64,000 nucleotides of DNA, taken from Bacteriovorax stolpii. GTDB taxonomy: Bacteria > Bdellovibrionota > Bacteriovoracia > Bacteriovoracales > Bacteriovoracaceae. This document shows positions 16,643 to 25,276 of this stretch, piece by piece. Positions within the stretch are counted from its first letter, which is position 1. The number at the start of each line of letters is the position of its first letter. The stretch lies in the NCBI GenBank assembly GCA_945860895.1, contig CAMASK010000003.1:1-64000 (forward strand), read 5' to 3'. Position numbers and translations under genes: made by a program. The notes beneath the pieces were generated by a model. It saw only the letters and a list, made by a program, of their open reading frames with translations, made no database searches and had not been told where the DNA came from.

Positions 16643-17812
16643 ATGCAATTATCGTTAAAACGACGGGTAACCTTCAGTTTCATCATCGCCAACGCGGTGG
16701 TGCTCGTTATGGGATTTACAGTATTTTTCTTTTTAGATTCCCTAAATACTCAAATTTCTAGTATCACTGTGAACTCTAATAAAATTTCTCTTTTGACTGA
16801 TGAAGTGCGGATTTCCGCAGTTTCAATCTTGAAAATGCAGAAGAAAATTTTGACCACTAAACCCACTACTGAAGATTTAAAGCGACTTGAGAATTTATGT
16901 GAGGGATTTCAATCCCAGCTTCAGAGGTTGGACAGCTTTTATTCTGAAGTTGAGGCTAAAAAGATTATTTCTCGAATGCAAGGTTATGTTGATTCTCTTA
17001 AAACAATTGTAGGTAAATCATCATTGTTTTACAGAGATGGAGAAGGTCTTTCCACCATCAACGAATTAACGGACAAAATCCTAGAAGCATTCTCTGAATT
17101 TCAGGACATCCAGTATTTTCAGAACGAGCAGCGTGATAAGCAGGTTAAATCCATCATAGGTGAAACCCGCAGGAATATGTTGATAACTTTGATTATTACA
17201 TTCCTTGGCACCATTTTGCTATCATTGGTCGTTCCGGGTAAAATTGCGATGCCCTTCAGAAAAATCAATGATGCTGTTCGTGAACTGCAAGATTGTAACT
17301 TTGATGTTTCAATTTACTATGATCTTGATGATGAGATTGGAGAGTTGGCGCGAGAGCTTAATAAAATGATTATCAATATGAAAAAGTTTGAGCAGCTGCG
17401 CACGGACCGTATTTCAGTTGAGCATCGCAAATTTGATACTCTTGCCAACATGGTGAAGAAAAATATTATGATTGCGAATGCTAAGGGGGAGCTCATTTAC
17501 ATGAATAATCCCATGTACGCACTTCTGGAACTTCAATCTGATGACGTTATTAATAAGAATATTACTGATACGTTAATGCCTGATTCAATTGTTGAAACCT
17601 TTGAAATGGCGATTAAGCGTCGCTCAAAACTTGAAAATGCCGAAATCTTGATTCCTAAGCGTAAAAAGGTAATTAACCCTGAAACTGGCGAATTTATGTT
17701 TGAGGATACTGAAGAAGCCTACAATGGCTATGCTAATGTTATCCCTATTCGCGCTAAAGAGTCGAATTTAGACTACTACATGATGATTATCTCTAAGGAA
17801 GTTTTTGTTTAA
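16643..17812 (+). CDS. Membrane HAMP-PAS sensor without output domain
   Basis: 389 residues. Membrane segments near residues 10-32 and 175-195 flank a periplasmic helical region (about 33-174). A HAMP linker ('[15 protein letters not shown]...[15 protein letters not shown]') leads into a PAS-like domain (about 270-385: '[26 protein letters not shown]'). The protein ends after the PAS domain: there is no histidine kinase, GGDEF or methyl-accepting module. A CGGAGAA site precedes the ATG, 12 bases after ktrA. Position suggests it senses turgor or salt for KtrAB or signals through a partner protein; that is inference. Confidence 0.75.
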   Translation: MQLSLKRRVTFSFIIANAVVLVMGFTVFFFLDSLNTQISSITVNSNKISLLTDEVRISAVSILKMQKKILTTKPTTEDLKRLENLCEGFQSQLQRLDSFYSEVEAKKIISRMQGYVDSLKTIVGKSSLFYRDGEGLSTINELTDKILEAFSEFQDIQYFQNEQRDKQVKSIIGETRRNMLITLIITFLGTILLSLVVPGKIAMPFRKINDAVRELQDCNFDVSIYYDLDDEIGELARELNKMIINMKKFEQLRTDRISVEHRKFDTLANMVKKNIMIANAKGELIYMNNPMYALLELQSDDVINKNITDTLMPDSIVETFEMAIKRRSKLENAEILIPKRKKVINPETGEFMFEDTEEAYNGYANVIPIRAKESNLDYYMMIISKEVFV

Positions 17813-17831
17813 TCCTATCACTTGGTGTATG

Positions 17832-17860
17832 CTTGACCCGCAACATTATAAAGGGTCAAG
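17832..17860 (+). promoter_or_regulatory. 8-bp perfect inverted repeat in the lepA leader
   Basis: CTTGACCC and GGGTCAAG are separated by 13 bases and end eight bases before the lepA ATG. The right arm contains the only purine-rich ribosome-site candidate (AAGGG), so folding would hide it. It could be an RNA hairpin or an operator. Confidence 0.4.
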
Positions 17861-17868
17861 CTGCTGCT

Positions 17869-19671
17869 ATGGATACGTCACTAATCCGCAATTTTTCTAT
17901 TATCGCTCACATTGATCACGGAAAATCCACACTAGCGGATCGAATCATTGAAATGTGTAAAGCCGTCACTGATCGTGAAAAATCAGACCGAATGCTCGAC
18001 AACATGGAGCTAGAAAAAGAACGTGGTATTACCATCAAGGCACAAACTGTTCGTTTGTCTTATAAAGCACAGGATGGAAAACTTTATTACTTCAACTTAA
18101 TTGATACTCCGGGACACGTAGATTTTACTTACGAAGTTTCTCGTTCATTAGCTTCTTGTGAAGGGGCCCTTTTAATCGTCGATGCTTCTCAAGGTATTGA
18201 AGCCCAAACACTGGCCAACGTTTATATGGCGCTGGAAAATAATTTAGAAATTCTTCCAGTCATCAATAAAATTGATCTTCCTCATGCTGATCCGGAAAAA
18301 GTTAAAAAAGATATTGAAGATGTTATTGGTATTGATGCTTCAGAGGCTCCTTTAGTATCAGGAAAATCTGGTCTGGGTGTGGATGTCCTTCTGGAAGAAA
18401 TCGTTAAAAAAATTCCGCCTCCGAAGGGTCAAGTTGATTCACCCTTACAGGCCTTAATCTTTGATTCATGGTTTGATCCTTATAGAGGAGTTGTTGTACT
18501 GGCCCGTATTATGGAAGGTACTTTAAAGGTGAAAGATAAAATTCACTTTAAATTTAGCGGCTCAGATTATGAGGTTTTAAAGCTGGCAGTTAACCAACCG
18601 TTTTATCTCGAAGTCCCTCAGCTCGCAGCTGGTGAAGTAGGGATGATTATTTGTGGAATTAAAACAGTTCGCGACGTAAAAGTTGGGGACACGATCGTTC
18701 ACACCGATAAGAAAGATACAACTCCGACACTTGCGGGTTATAAAGAAATCAAGCCGATGGTTTTCTGTGGAATCTTTCCGGTTGATTCTGAAGAGTACGA
18801 AGTTTTAAAAGAAGCTTTGGAAAAACTGGCTTTGAATGATTCTTCATTCACCTACGAGCCTGAAGTTTCTCAAGCCCTGGGCTTCGGCTTTCGATGTGGA
18901 TTCCTGGGACTTCTGCACATGGATATTATTCAGACTCGTCTAGAGCGTGAATTTAATCTGGCACTGATTTCTACTGCTCCTTCTTGTAATTATGAGATTC
19001 ACACCACAACGGGTGATGTTTTCATGATTGATAACCCTGCCAAGTTACCTGATCCAACACAAATTGATTGTATTAAAGAACCAACAGTTAAGCTTTCAAT
19101 TCATTTACCAAATGAATACGTTGGAAAAATAATTAAACTTTGTGAAGATCGCCGTGGTCGTGATCAAAATATCAATTACATTACAGAAGATCGCGTCCAA
19201 TTAAGTTACGTTCTGCCTCTATCTGAAATGATGTTTGATTTTTATGATCAATTAAAGTCACTATCCAAGGGCTACGCTTCCATGGATTATGAGCTAAATG
19301 AATACATGGAATCAGACATGGTTAAGTTGGATGTACTCATCAATGGTGATAAGGTGGATGCTCTTTCAATGATAACCCACCGTTCAAACGCTGCCCAAAG
19401 GGGTAAAGATTTAACGTTTAGATTAATGAAAGTTATTGATCGCCAACAATTTGATATCGCCATTCAGGCGGCCATTGGTTCAAAGATTATTGCCCGTGAA
19501 TCTATTAAGGCCCTTCGTAAAAACGTATTGGCCAAGTGCTATGGAGGAGACGTTTCTCGTAAGCGGAAGCTTTTAGAGAAACAAAAAGAGGGTAAGAAGC
19601 GGATGAAAATGGTCGGAAATGTTGAAATTCCTCAAGAAGCCTTCTTGGCAGTTCTCAAAACTGAAGAGTAG
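17869..19671 (+). CDS. lepA: Elongation factor 4 (LepA)
   Basis: 600 residues from the ATG at 17869. The ORF-track start uses a TTG twelve codons upstream that lies inside an inverted repeat, and known LepA proteins begin only a few residues before '[15 protein letters not shown]', so I chose the ATG. GTPase motifs [14 protein letters not shown] and NKID are intact. EF-G-like domains follow, and the basic LepA C-terminal domain ends near '[14 protein letters not shown]'. LepA is a ribosome-associated translational GTPase affecting initiation, biogenesis and fidelity under stress. It is followed after eight bases by an unknown gene. Confidence 0.95.
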   Translation: MDTSLIRNFSIIAHIDHGKSTLADRIIEMCKAVTDREKSDRMLDNMELEKERGITIKAQTVRLSYKAQDGKLYYFNLIDTPGHVDFTYEVSRSLASCEGALLIVDASQGIEAQTLANVYMALENNLEILPVINKIDLPHADPEKVKKDIEDVIGIDASEAPLVSGKSGLGVDVLLEEIVKKIPPPKGQVDSPLQALIFDSWFDPYRGVVVLARIMEGTLKVKDKIHFKFSGSDYEVLKLAVNQPFYLEVPQLAAGEVGMIICGIKTVRDVKVGDTIVHTDKKDTTPTLAGYKEIKPMVFCGIFPVDSEEYEVLKEALEKLALNDSSFTYEPEVSQALGFGFRCGFLGLLHMDIIQTRLEREFNLALISTAPSCNYEIHTTTGDVFMIDNPAKLPDPTQIDCIKEPTVKLSIHLPNEYVGKIIKLCEDRRGRDQNINYITEDRVQLSYVLPLSEMMFDFYDQLKSLSKGYASMDYELNEYMESDMVKLDVLINGDKVDALSMITHRSNAAQRGKDLTFRLMKVIDRQQFDIAIQAAIGSKIIARESIKALRKNVLAKCYGGDVSRKRKLLEKQKEGKKRMKMVGNVEIPQEAFLAVLKTEE

Positions 19672-19679
19672 AATAGCAC

Positions 19680-20300
19680 ATGCTCGATATCGTTCATGAA
19701 CATCTTGATAAAGTCCTAAGTCTTTACACACAAGGCTCTCATTTCGAAGACTTAAAATCTGCGAAGGAAAAATATTTTTCGATTACTGGCAAGCTCGATG
19801 AAGATAAAGACGAGTTTGAATCAAGGATGAATTGTTTTAATGATTGGTATATTTTTGATTACCGTCACAATGATGGTTCAAAAGTTATTGAAGATTATAT
19901 CCGCACTGGCGAGCTAGACGTTGAATTGTCACAGTCTCTTCTCAACGTGAATCATTCGCTTTTCGAATTCTCTAAAATAAACTTTAGAAAACAGATTGTT
20001 CTTAACGATATTCTTCATGATGAAAAAATAGTTCTCGTAAAAAGTCATCCGACCATTTCTTTAATGGAAGGAGATGTATTTACTGGCCGAGTGATTAAAT
20101 ACAAGGGTGATTATTATCTTTTGAGAGGAGTTTGTATTCTTCCACAAGGTGTAAAATCAATTCTGAAGAAACAATCCAAAAAGATTCGCAAGCTTAATAG
20201 TTTCGAGGAAGAGCTTCAGTTCCTACTTAAACTGGAATGTCTGAAGACCAAGGCAATGCACTATTCGCACATTGATCCATCCAAAATATTTATTTTTTAA
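19680..20300 (+). CDS. Conserved-looking hypothetical protein downstream of lepA
   Basis: 206 residues. It has no signal peptide, no membrane segment and no motif I can assign. The N-terminal half is helical and acidic with a 'FNDWYIFDYR' stretch. The C-terminal half has beta-like segments ('LMEGDVFTGRVIKYKGDYYLL') and then lysine-rich helices. It starts eight bases after the lepA stop, so it is probably co-transcribed and coupled. Its last 11 bases overlap the flippase-like gene on the other strand. A translation-related role is only guilt by association. Confidence 0.65.
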   Translation: MLDIVHEHLDKVLSLYTQGSHFEDLKSAKEKYFSITGKLDEDKDEFESRMNCFNDWYIFDYRHNDGSKVIEDYIRTGELDVELSQSLLNVNHSLFEFSKINFRKQIVLNDILHDEKIVLVKSHPTISLMEGDVFTGRVIKYKGDYYLLRGVCILPQGVKSILKKQSKKIRKLNSFEEELQFLLKLECLKTKAMHYSHIDPSKIFIF

Positions 20301-21255
20301 TTTCTCGTCTTGAAAGCAGATAAGGAATAACTCCCACTACATTTATTACCAGCGTGACTACAAAATACAGATTAAAGAGAGATGCTCCGTTATTAATTCC
20401 AGAGAATTCAAATAGCTTCTGAAAAATTGCATGCCCAACACCCAGGCCAGATGGTGCCACTGGTAAGGCCAGGGCCATTAGTCCTACTGGAATGAAAGCC
20501 AAGGCTTGAACAAAATCCATATGGCCAAAGACAAATGGATAGATAAGGGACCAGAAAATAATCACACCAATTAATTGAATGAGAATTGATAAGCCTACTG
20601 CCTTGAGCATTTGAGACCTAATCATGACCAGGTCATCCCAAAGAATAATAATCCGTGCAAATAATGGTGCAAAAAATTTGCTCTGTAATTTAACTAAAAA
20701 AGCCCGGATATAGTGATGCCAGTAAGTGAACATACTTAAAGAAATCACGACTAAGACAACAAAAAGAAAATTGAATTTAAGTAAGGGAGCCATGGCGGGC
20801 GCATTTTCTAAAATATGACCAGAAAAACAAAGTGAGCTTATTCCAACGAGTAAAATTAACCCGGCCAAACCCATCATGCGATCAATTAAAATAGAAGCGA
20901 ATAAAAACTGTTTTGAAAATGTTTTTTCAAAATTCTGAACGTAGAGAATTTTAATGAGATCACCGCTGACACTTCCTGGAAGTACGCTGCTAAAAAATTG
21001 TCCTATCCAGGTAATTTTAAGCATTCCAAATAAAGGGATATCAGTAGTACTGCGAGCCTTGAGAATACTTGTCCAACGATAAGAAATTAAAATAAAATTG
21101 AACACCGATAAAATAATGGCCACACCCAGAGCTAAAGGATGTTCTTTTAAGGCTCCTAAGAGCTTGAAATCAAGCTTTCCAGAAGTTAATAACCACCCTA
21201 TTAATCCGGCAGCAATCAGCAATTTCACAAGATTTATCAAAGTTGTTTTCAGCAT
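20290..21255 (-). CDS. Flippase-like (UPF0104/YbhN, LPG-synthase TM family) membrane protein
   Basis: 321 residues with about eight membrane segments. The 'SSVLPGSVSGDLIKILYV' stretch is the signature of the lysylphosphatidylglycerol-synthase transmembrane family (UPF0104/AglD-like). Later 'PVAPSGLGVGHAIFQKLF' matches the second conserved block. Members flip or help transfer lipid-linked sugars or aminoacyl lipids. There is no C-terminal aminoacyl transferase domain, so it is not a full MprF. Substrate unknown. It is divergent to the nitrilase gene. Confidence 0.8.
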   Translation of the reverse strand: MLKTTLINLVKLLIAAGLIGWLLTSGKLDFKLLGALKEHPLALGVAIILSVFNFILISYRWTSILKARSTTDIPLFGMLKITWIGQFFSSVLPGSVSGDLIKILYVQNFEKTFSKQFLFASILIDRMMGLAGLILLVGISSLCFSGHILENAPAMAPLLKFNFLFVVLVVISLSMFTYWHHYIRAFLVKLQSKFFAPLFARIIILWDDLVMIRSQMLKAVGLSILIQLIGVIIFWSLIYPFVFGHMDFVQALAFIPVGLMALALPVAPSGLGVGHAIFQKLFEFSGINNGASLFNLYFVVTLVINVVGVIPYLLSRREIKK

Positions 21256-21312
21256 GTTCAGTTGATCTTATAACTTGTACTTAAATCGGTAAACGCGAAA
21301 AGGGTATGTGTT

Positions 21313-22113
21313 ATGAAAGTCGCAGTGATTCAAATTCAATCGGTACTAGATCCACAAGTTAATCTGAGCACCATTAGAAAATTTCTCACACAAGCAAAAG
21401 ATGCCAATGCCGTAGCTGCATTTTTGCCGGAGGCTTTCTATTCCATGTCGGACGGCACCAGGCCAACTCCCTTTCTTGTGCAAGACAAGAATGAGCATTA
21501 TCTGGCCATCAAAGCATTGGCCGAAGACTCAGGTCTTTTCATTTTAGGTGGCTCTGCGGCTACTTTGGTAAATGGTAATGTCATGAATCGTTCTTATAAC
21601 TTTGACCCTCAAGGTAATGATCTGGACGTATATGATAAGATGAATCTTTTTGCCTGTGATCTCTCTAAACACTCTAGTAACCAAATCATTGATGAAGGAA
21701 AAGTCTATACTCCTGGAACAAAGCCTCAAATAATTGAAGTTTTAGATTTCAAAATTGGCTTGTCGATTTGTTTTGATTTGAGATTTCCAGAAATTTTCAG
21801 AGGTTACTCATATCGTGGGGCAAATGTTCTTTCGATTTCATCTGCCTTTACTGTGCCTACAGGAAAAGCTCATTGGCATACTCTTGCTCGCGCTCGTGCC
21901 ATTGAAAATCAATCTTATGTTGTGGCTTCAGCCCAATGGGGGAAACATAACGAGAAGCTCAGCACTTTTGGCCACTCTTTAATTATTGATCCCTGGGGAG
22001 AAATTCTGGCCGATGCAGGTGAAGGTGAAAATATTATTTTTGCAGAGTTCAGTTTGGATCGACTTAAATCAGTCCGAGAGCGCTTAGATGTATTAAGAGA
22101 TCCTAAGATCTGA
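21313..22113 (+). CDS. Carbon-nitrogen hydrolase, NIT1-like amidase
   Basis: 266 residues. Nitrilase superfamily with the catalytic triad Glu in 'AFLPEAFY', Lys in 'YDKMNLF' and Cys in 'LSICFDLRFPE'. The region 'ARARAIENQSYVVASAQWG' and length fit the NIT1/NIT2-like branch, which repairs deaminated glutathione or hydrolyses omega-amides. An AAAGGG site lies eight bases before the ATG. The N-terminal 'MKVAVIQIQS' is typical. The exact substrate cannot be told by eye. It is convergent to the NifU-like gene. Confidence 0.88.
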   Translation: MKVAVIQIQSVLDPQVNLSTIRKFLTQAKDANAVAAFLPEAFYSMSDGTRPTPFLVQDKNEHYLAIKALAEDSGLFILGGSAATLVNGNVMNRSYNFDPQGNDLDVYDKMNLFACDLSKHSSNQIIDEGKVYTPGTKPQIIEVLDFKIGLSICFDLRFPEIFRGYSYRGANVLSISSAFTVPTGKAHWHTLARARAIENQSYVVASAQWGKHNEKLSTFGHSLIIDPWGEILADAGEGENIIFAEFSLDRLKSVRERLDVLRDPKI

Positions 22114-22368
22114 TTACATGTAGGGATTTGTTCCACTTTGATGGTCGGTAACATCCACTACTTCGGTGATATCCGGAAAATTCTGTTTAATGAGTTGTTC
22201 GATGCCGCCTTTTAATGTGGCTTTTGAACTGGAGCATCCCTGGCATCCACCAAAAAATTTCACAAATAGAATATTATTATCTACATCTACGACTTCTACA
22301 TTCCCCCCATGTTGGGCCAAGGCTGGTCGAATTTGCTGATCAAAAAGTTTTTCTATTTGAGTAATCAT
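22114..22368 (-). CDS. NifU C-terminal domain (Nfu-type) iron-sulfur carrier
   Basis: 84 residues, only the NFU domain. 'IRPALAQHGGNVEVVDVD' and the cluster-binding 'GGCQGCSSSKATLKGGIE' with its CxxC pair are clear. Such proteins hold a labile [4Fe-4S] cluster across a dimer and hand it to targets. It lacks the N-terminal A-type domain of E. coli NfuA. It follows the small anchored protein gene by 12 bases on the same strand. A GTGAATTATATCAC near-palindrome fills that gap, where a ribosome site would be expected. Confidence 0.9.
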   Translation of the reverse strand: MITQIEKLFDQQIRPALAQHGGNVEVVDVDNNILFVKFFGGCQGCSSSKATLKGGIEQLIKQNFPDITEVVDVTDHQSGTNPYM

Positions 22369-22380
22369 ACGTGAATTATA

Positions 22381-22890
22381 TCACAAATTAGAGAGATGCT
22401 GACTCTTAAAATCTTGGAGTAAAACCTGTAAGTTCTTGGGTTGATTACCAGCATAAGTAAAAGGTGGTACCCAAGTCAGACTTTCTACTTCACCATTTTT
22501 AGTAATTTTATAAATCAAACCATCAGAAGGTTTACCAGCAAAAAACCAACTAGGATCATCATTTTGTGAATCTCCTGGGGACATTTGAACGAGCGTCAAC
22601 TGCTTCATTTGAGGATCTTCAATACGAAGGGGACAATGATACTTAACAATAGCACTTGAGACGATCCCATCTCGTAATGTAACCAAAAGTTGTGATGAAT
22701 CTGGCAAAATATAAATTAGTGAATTTCTTTGTTGAGAATCGGGAAGACCAAAAGTTTTTTCGAGTTGAGCAGCTGTCATTTGAAGATGTAGATCTTTTAA
22801 GTCAACTTTTCTCGTTAATCGCAAATTAGCATTTATATAAGCCGAAGCTATAATCCCGATAATGATAGCAAGTGTTAAACCTATTTTCAT
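22381..22890 (-). CDS. Membrane-anchored hypothetical, BamE/SmpA-like start
   Basis: 169 residues with an uncleaved-looking N-terminal hydrophobic segment (about 4-20). The sequence 'LQMTAAQLEKTFGLPDSQQ' resembles the helical start of BamE/SmpA-OmlA fold proteins, where a 'GMT..QV...LG.P' pattern is usual. It has no lipobox, so it is not BamE itself. The remainder is beta-rich with a 'WVPPFTYAGNQPKN' tail. It is first of a two-gene unit with the NifU-like gene. Function unknown. Confidence 0.65.
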   Translation of the reverse strand: MKIGLTLAIIIGIIASAYINANLRLTRKVDLKDLHLQMTAAQLEKTFGLPDSQQRNSLIYILPDSSQLLVTLRDGIVSSAIVKYHCPLRIEDPQMKQLTLVQMSPGDSQNDDPSWFFAGKPSDGLIYKITKNGEVESLTWVPPFTYAGNQPKNLQVLLQDFKSQHLSNL

Positions 22891-23069
22891 ATTTTCAGAT
22901 TAGATCATTTGAGTCTGTTTTTGGCTAGTTTTAAGGAGACTGTAATATTTTATTGGTTTGTAAGATGCGTAGCATTGAAACCAAGTGAAATAAATTTCCC
23001 TAATGAAATCATTGTGTCTGAGAGTGAATTTCTTTCGTGGGAAAAATTCTTTTCTATTATCTTGAGTTT

Positions 23070-23981
23070 ATGAATAACCTCTTAATTTTTACCGCACCAC
23101 CAGCATCTGGGAAAACCTATTTCATTGGAAACTTTCTTACACACCTTAATCAAATACCTCTGGTCATTTGTCCACTCCGCGCTTTGGCAGATGAATGCTG
23201 TGCTAAATGGGGTGAAGATTGTGTTGTGATGACTCCAGAAGAATGGTTAAGAAAAAAAAATCGTTCAAAAATTGTTATCTTCGATGAATTTCATCTTTAT
23301 TTTTATTGGGGTGACAGCTTTAGGCATAGCATGTGGGAAGCTTTTTATGAATTAGTTATGGATGCTGAACTTGTTATTTTTTTAACGGCAACAATTTCTG
23401 ATCCTATGCTTGAGGAAATTAAAAATTTTTCGGTTCATTTTGATGAAATTATTTGGATTGATCATGGAAATCAAAAATTAAAAAATCATCCGGCTCACTA
23501 CTACCAAGCTCCTTCCCTGAACTGGATGAGGAAGCTCGTGCTCTATAATGATTGGCAAAAAGGGAATTTGATTTTCTGTGCATTTAGAAAAGAAGTTCTT
23601 CAGTGGGAGAGCCAACTATTAGCTCGGGGTTATAGTGTATGGACTTGCTTAGGCGGAGAGGCCAGTGCTTTTTCTAAAAAAGTAATGAGTCAGGATCCTC
23701 CTGACTTCATTATTGCCACCACCGTTTTGTCCCATGGAGTGAATTTGCCAAATATAAATCGGATATTTTTCACTTATCAGATTAAAAATCATGATTTCTG
23801 GATACAAATGGTGGCAAGGGGTGGGCGAAAAGGTGAAAAATTTGAAGTTTATGCTCTAGAAAAGCCTTTGGGAATAAAGTGGAATTTCTGGTTTAATTGC
23901 TTGGCGATCCTTGGATTAAATCTGAAAATAGAGTGGAATAAATTTTATAGGCAGATTCAAGAATGGTTTTTGAAGGCATAG
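23070..23981 (+). CDS. Miniature SF2 helicase-like ATPase
   Basis: 303 residues from the ATG at 23070; the ORF track begins at a GTG 11 codons earlier, and neither start has a strong ribosome site. The SF2 motifs appear in order: I 'APPASGKT', Ia 'CPLRALADE', II 'IFDEFHLY' (DEFH box), III 'LTATIS', IV 'LIFCAFRKE', V 'IATTVLSHGVNLPN' and VI 'QMVARGGRKG'. Usual SF2 helicases need about 400 residues for the two RecA-like domains alone, so this one is very compact. An A9 run lies within the gene near 23252. The end overlaps recO by 19 bases, suggesting coupled synthesis and a role in recombinational repair. Confidence 0.75.
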   Translation: MNNLLIFTAPPASGKTYFIGNFLTHLNQIPLVICPLRALADECCAKWGEDCVVMTPEEWLRKKNRSKIVIFDEFHLYFYWGDSFRHSMWEAFYELVMDAELVIFLTATISDPMLEEIKNFSVHFDEIIWIDHGNQKLKNHPAHYYQAPSLNWMRKLVLYNDWQKGNLIFCAFRKEVLQWESQLLARGYSVWTCLGGEASAFSKKVMSQDPPDFIIATTVLSHGVNLPNINRIFFTYQIKNHDFWIQMVARGGRKGEKFEVYALEKPLGIKWNFWFNCLAILGLNLKIEWNKFYRQIQEWFLKA

Positions 23982-24745
23982 TCATTCATAAGGTAAATTA
24001 CAAAGAGCGTGATCTCATTGTGAAAATTCTTATGCGAAATGGGACTATGGGTAGTTTTTATATTTATGGTGGTCAAGGTGGTGGAAAGCACCATAAACCT
24101 TCCATCTTTGAACTTGGATCAATGGTAAAAGTGCAAATTAAAGATCAAAAGAATAATCGAATTGAAGGTAATGAGTTAATGGTTGCCAGCGAATCAAGTC
24201 GCTTGTGGGAGCCACATAACATTCGCCATAATATTCAAGCCTTTTACTTAGTGTGTTTATATTTCGAAGTGCTGCAAAAGTTTTCAATGAATTTTCAAAT
24301 TGGAAATAGCGATTATGAAAATAACGAACATGCTGGAATCTTTTCAGTCATCAGTAATGCGCTTTTTCATCTAAATGAGTCCCTCATTAAAGAGCAATTT
24401 AGCGCTTCTCAACATCTAACTCTTTTTATGACCAAACTTTTATTCCATCTGGGAATTATGCCTGATACAGACAATTGTTCATATTGTGGCACTGACTTAA
24501 TGGAGTCTGTGGGGGTGACTTTCCTTGCCTCTCAAGGACAATTCGCCTGCACTCAATGCGTGAATGCTGAAAATGAGAAGGGATTTTTATTAAGAATCAA
24601 AAAAAGTTATCAGACAAGATATCAGGATTATATGGAACTAACTGATACAAATTTTCAGGAAGCAGATAAACTAATTCAATACTTTTGTCATCAATTCCAA
24701 TTAAGACCAGTTGAACTAAAATCTTATGGTTTACTGTTAAGATAG
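23963..24745 (+). CDS. recO: DNA repair protein RecO
   Basis: 260 residues. N-terminal OB fold ('GIVIHKVNYKERDLIVKILMRNGTMGSFYIYGGQ'), a helical middle and a zinc-ribbon-like pair 'CSYCG' and 'CTQC' separated by about 27 residues, as in many RecO proteins. RecO loads RecA on SSB-coated single-stranded DNA with RecR. It starts inside the helicase gene and ends 22 bases inside the GmhB-like gene on the other strand. Confidence 0.85.
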   Translation: MVFEGIVIHKVNYKERDLIVKILMRNGTMGSFYIYGGQGGGKHHKPSIFELGSMVKVQIKDQKNNRIEGNELMVASESSRLWEPHNIRHNIQAFYLVCLYFEVLQKFSMNFQIGNSDYENNEHAGIFSVISNALFHLNESLIKEQFSASQHLTLFMTKLLFHLGIMPDTDNCSYCGTDLMESVGVTFLASQGQFACTQCVNAENEKGFLLRIKKSYQTRYQDYMELTDTNFQEADKLIQYFCHQFQLRPVELKSYGLLLR

Positions 24746-25242
24746 TGGGCAAAGTCTAGCAGTGTTTTATAATAAGGGTATTCTGATTTTTCATCATTTC
24801 TTACCATGATTCCATTGATTCCTGCATTCTTGCCAGATTCTGCATCACCTATTTTATCCCCAAGCATATAAGAATGTTTTGGATCGATGTGATATTTGGT
24901 TACCAACTCCTGAATCATCTGACCTGATGGTTTGCGGCAATGACAATTTTCGTCTGGAGAATGTGGACAAATGGCAAAATCTTTAAATGGGTTAAGTTTA
25001 TTCATGCGCAAATCATTCTGGAGTTGGCGGTGAATTACGTAGACTGATTCAAGGGAAAAATAACCTCTTCCAACTCCGGATTGGTTGGTCACAACAAAAA
25101 GGTCATATCCCAATTTTTGGAATATTTGCAAGGCTTTCATGGTGTCTGAAAAATATTCGATATCCTCTACCCTCGAGAGATAGTTTTTATCGTGGATTAA
25201 AGTTCCATCTCGGTCGAGAAATATTGCTTTTCGTGTTTTAAT
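24724..25242 (-). CDS. GmhB-like HAD phosphatase with ATT start codon
   Basis: 172 residues if begun at ATT (25242). The ORF track starts at an internal ATG and so misses HAD motif I, 'IFLDRDGTLIHDKNYL', which lies just upstream in frame. An in-frame TAA directly precedes the ATT, and no ATG, GTG or TTG lies between it and motif I. An AAAGG site sits eight bases before the ATT. The zinc-binding loop 'CPHSPDENCHCRKP' is typical of D-glycero-D-manno-heptose 1,7-bisphosphate phosphatase, a step in LPS core heptose synthesis. The msbA gene is divergent beside it. A frameshift or sequence error is the alternative explanation for the start. Confidence 0.8.
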   Translation of the reverse strand: MKTRKAIFLDRDGTLIHDKNYLSRVEDIEYFSDTMKALQIFQKLGYDLFVVTNQSGVGRGYFSLESVYVIHRQLQNDLRMNKLNPFKDFAICPHSPDENCHCRKPSGQMIQELVTKYHIDPKHSYMLGDKIGDAESGKNAGINGIMVRNDEKSEYPYYKTLLDFAHYLNSKP

Positions 25243-25276
25243 TTACTTAGCCTTTGTTAAAGCTTAAGATAAGCCC

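Noticed and set aside
22940-23072. Extra short frame before the helicase (ending IILSL)
   Set aside because: It has no standard start codon near the AAGGAG and no recognisable content; probably chance.
23252-23260. A9 run in the helicase gene as programmed frameshift site
   Set aside because: A-runs of eight or nine are common in this AT-rich sequence (also in fliJ and lptF), and the zero frame encodes all motifs.
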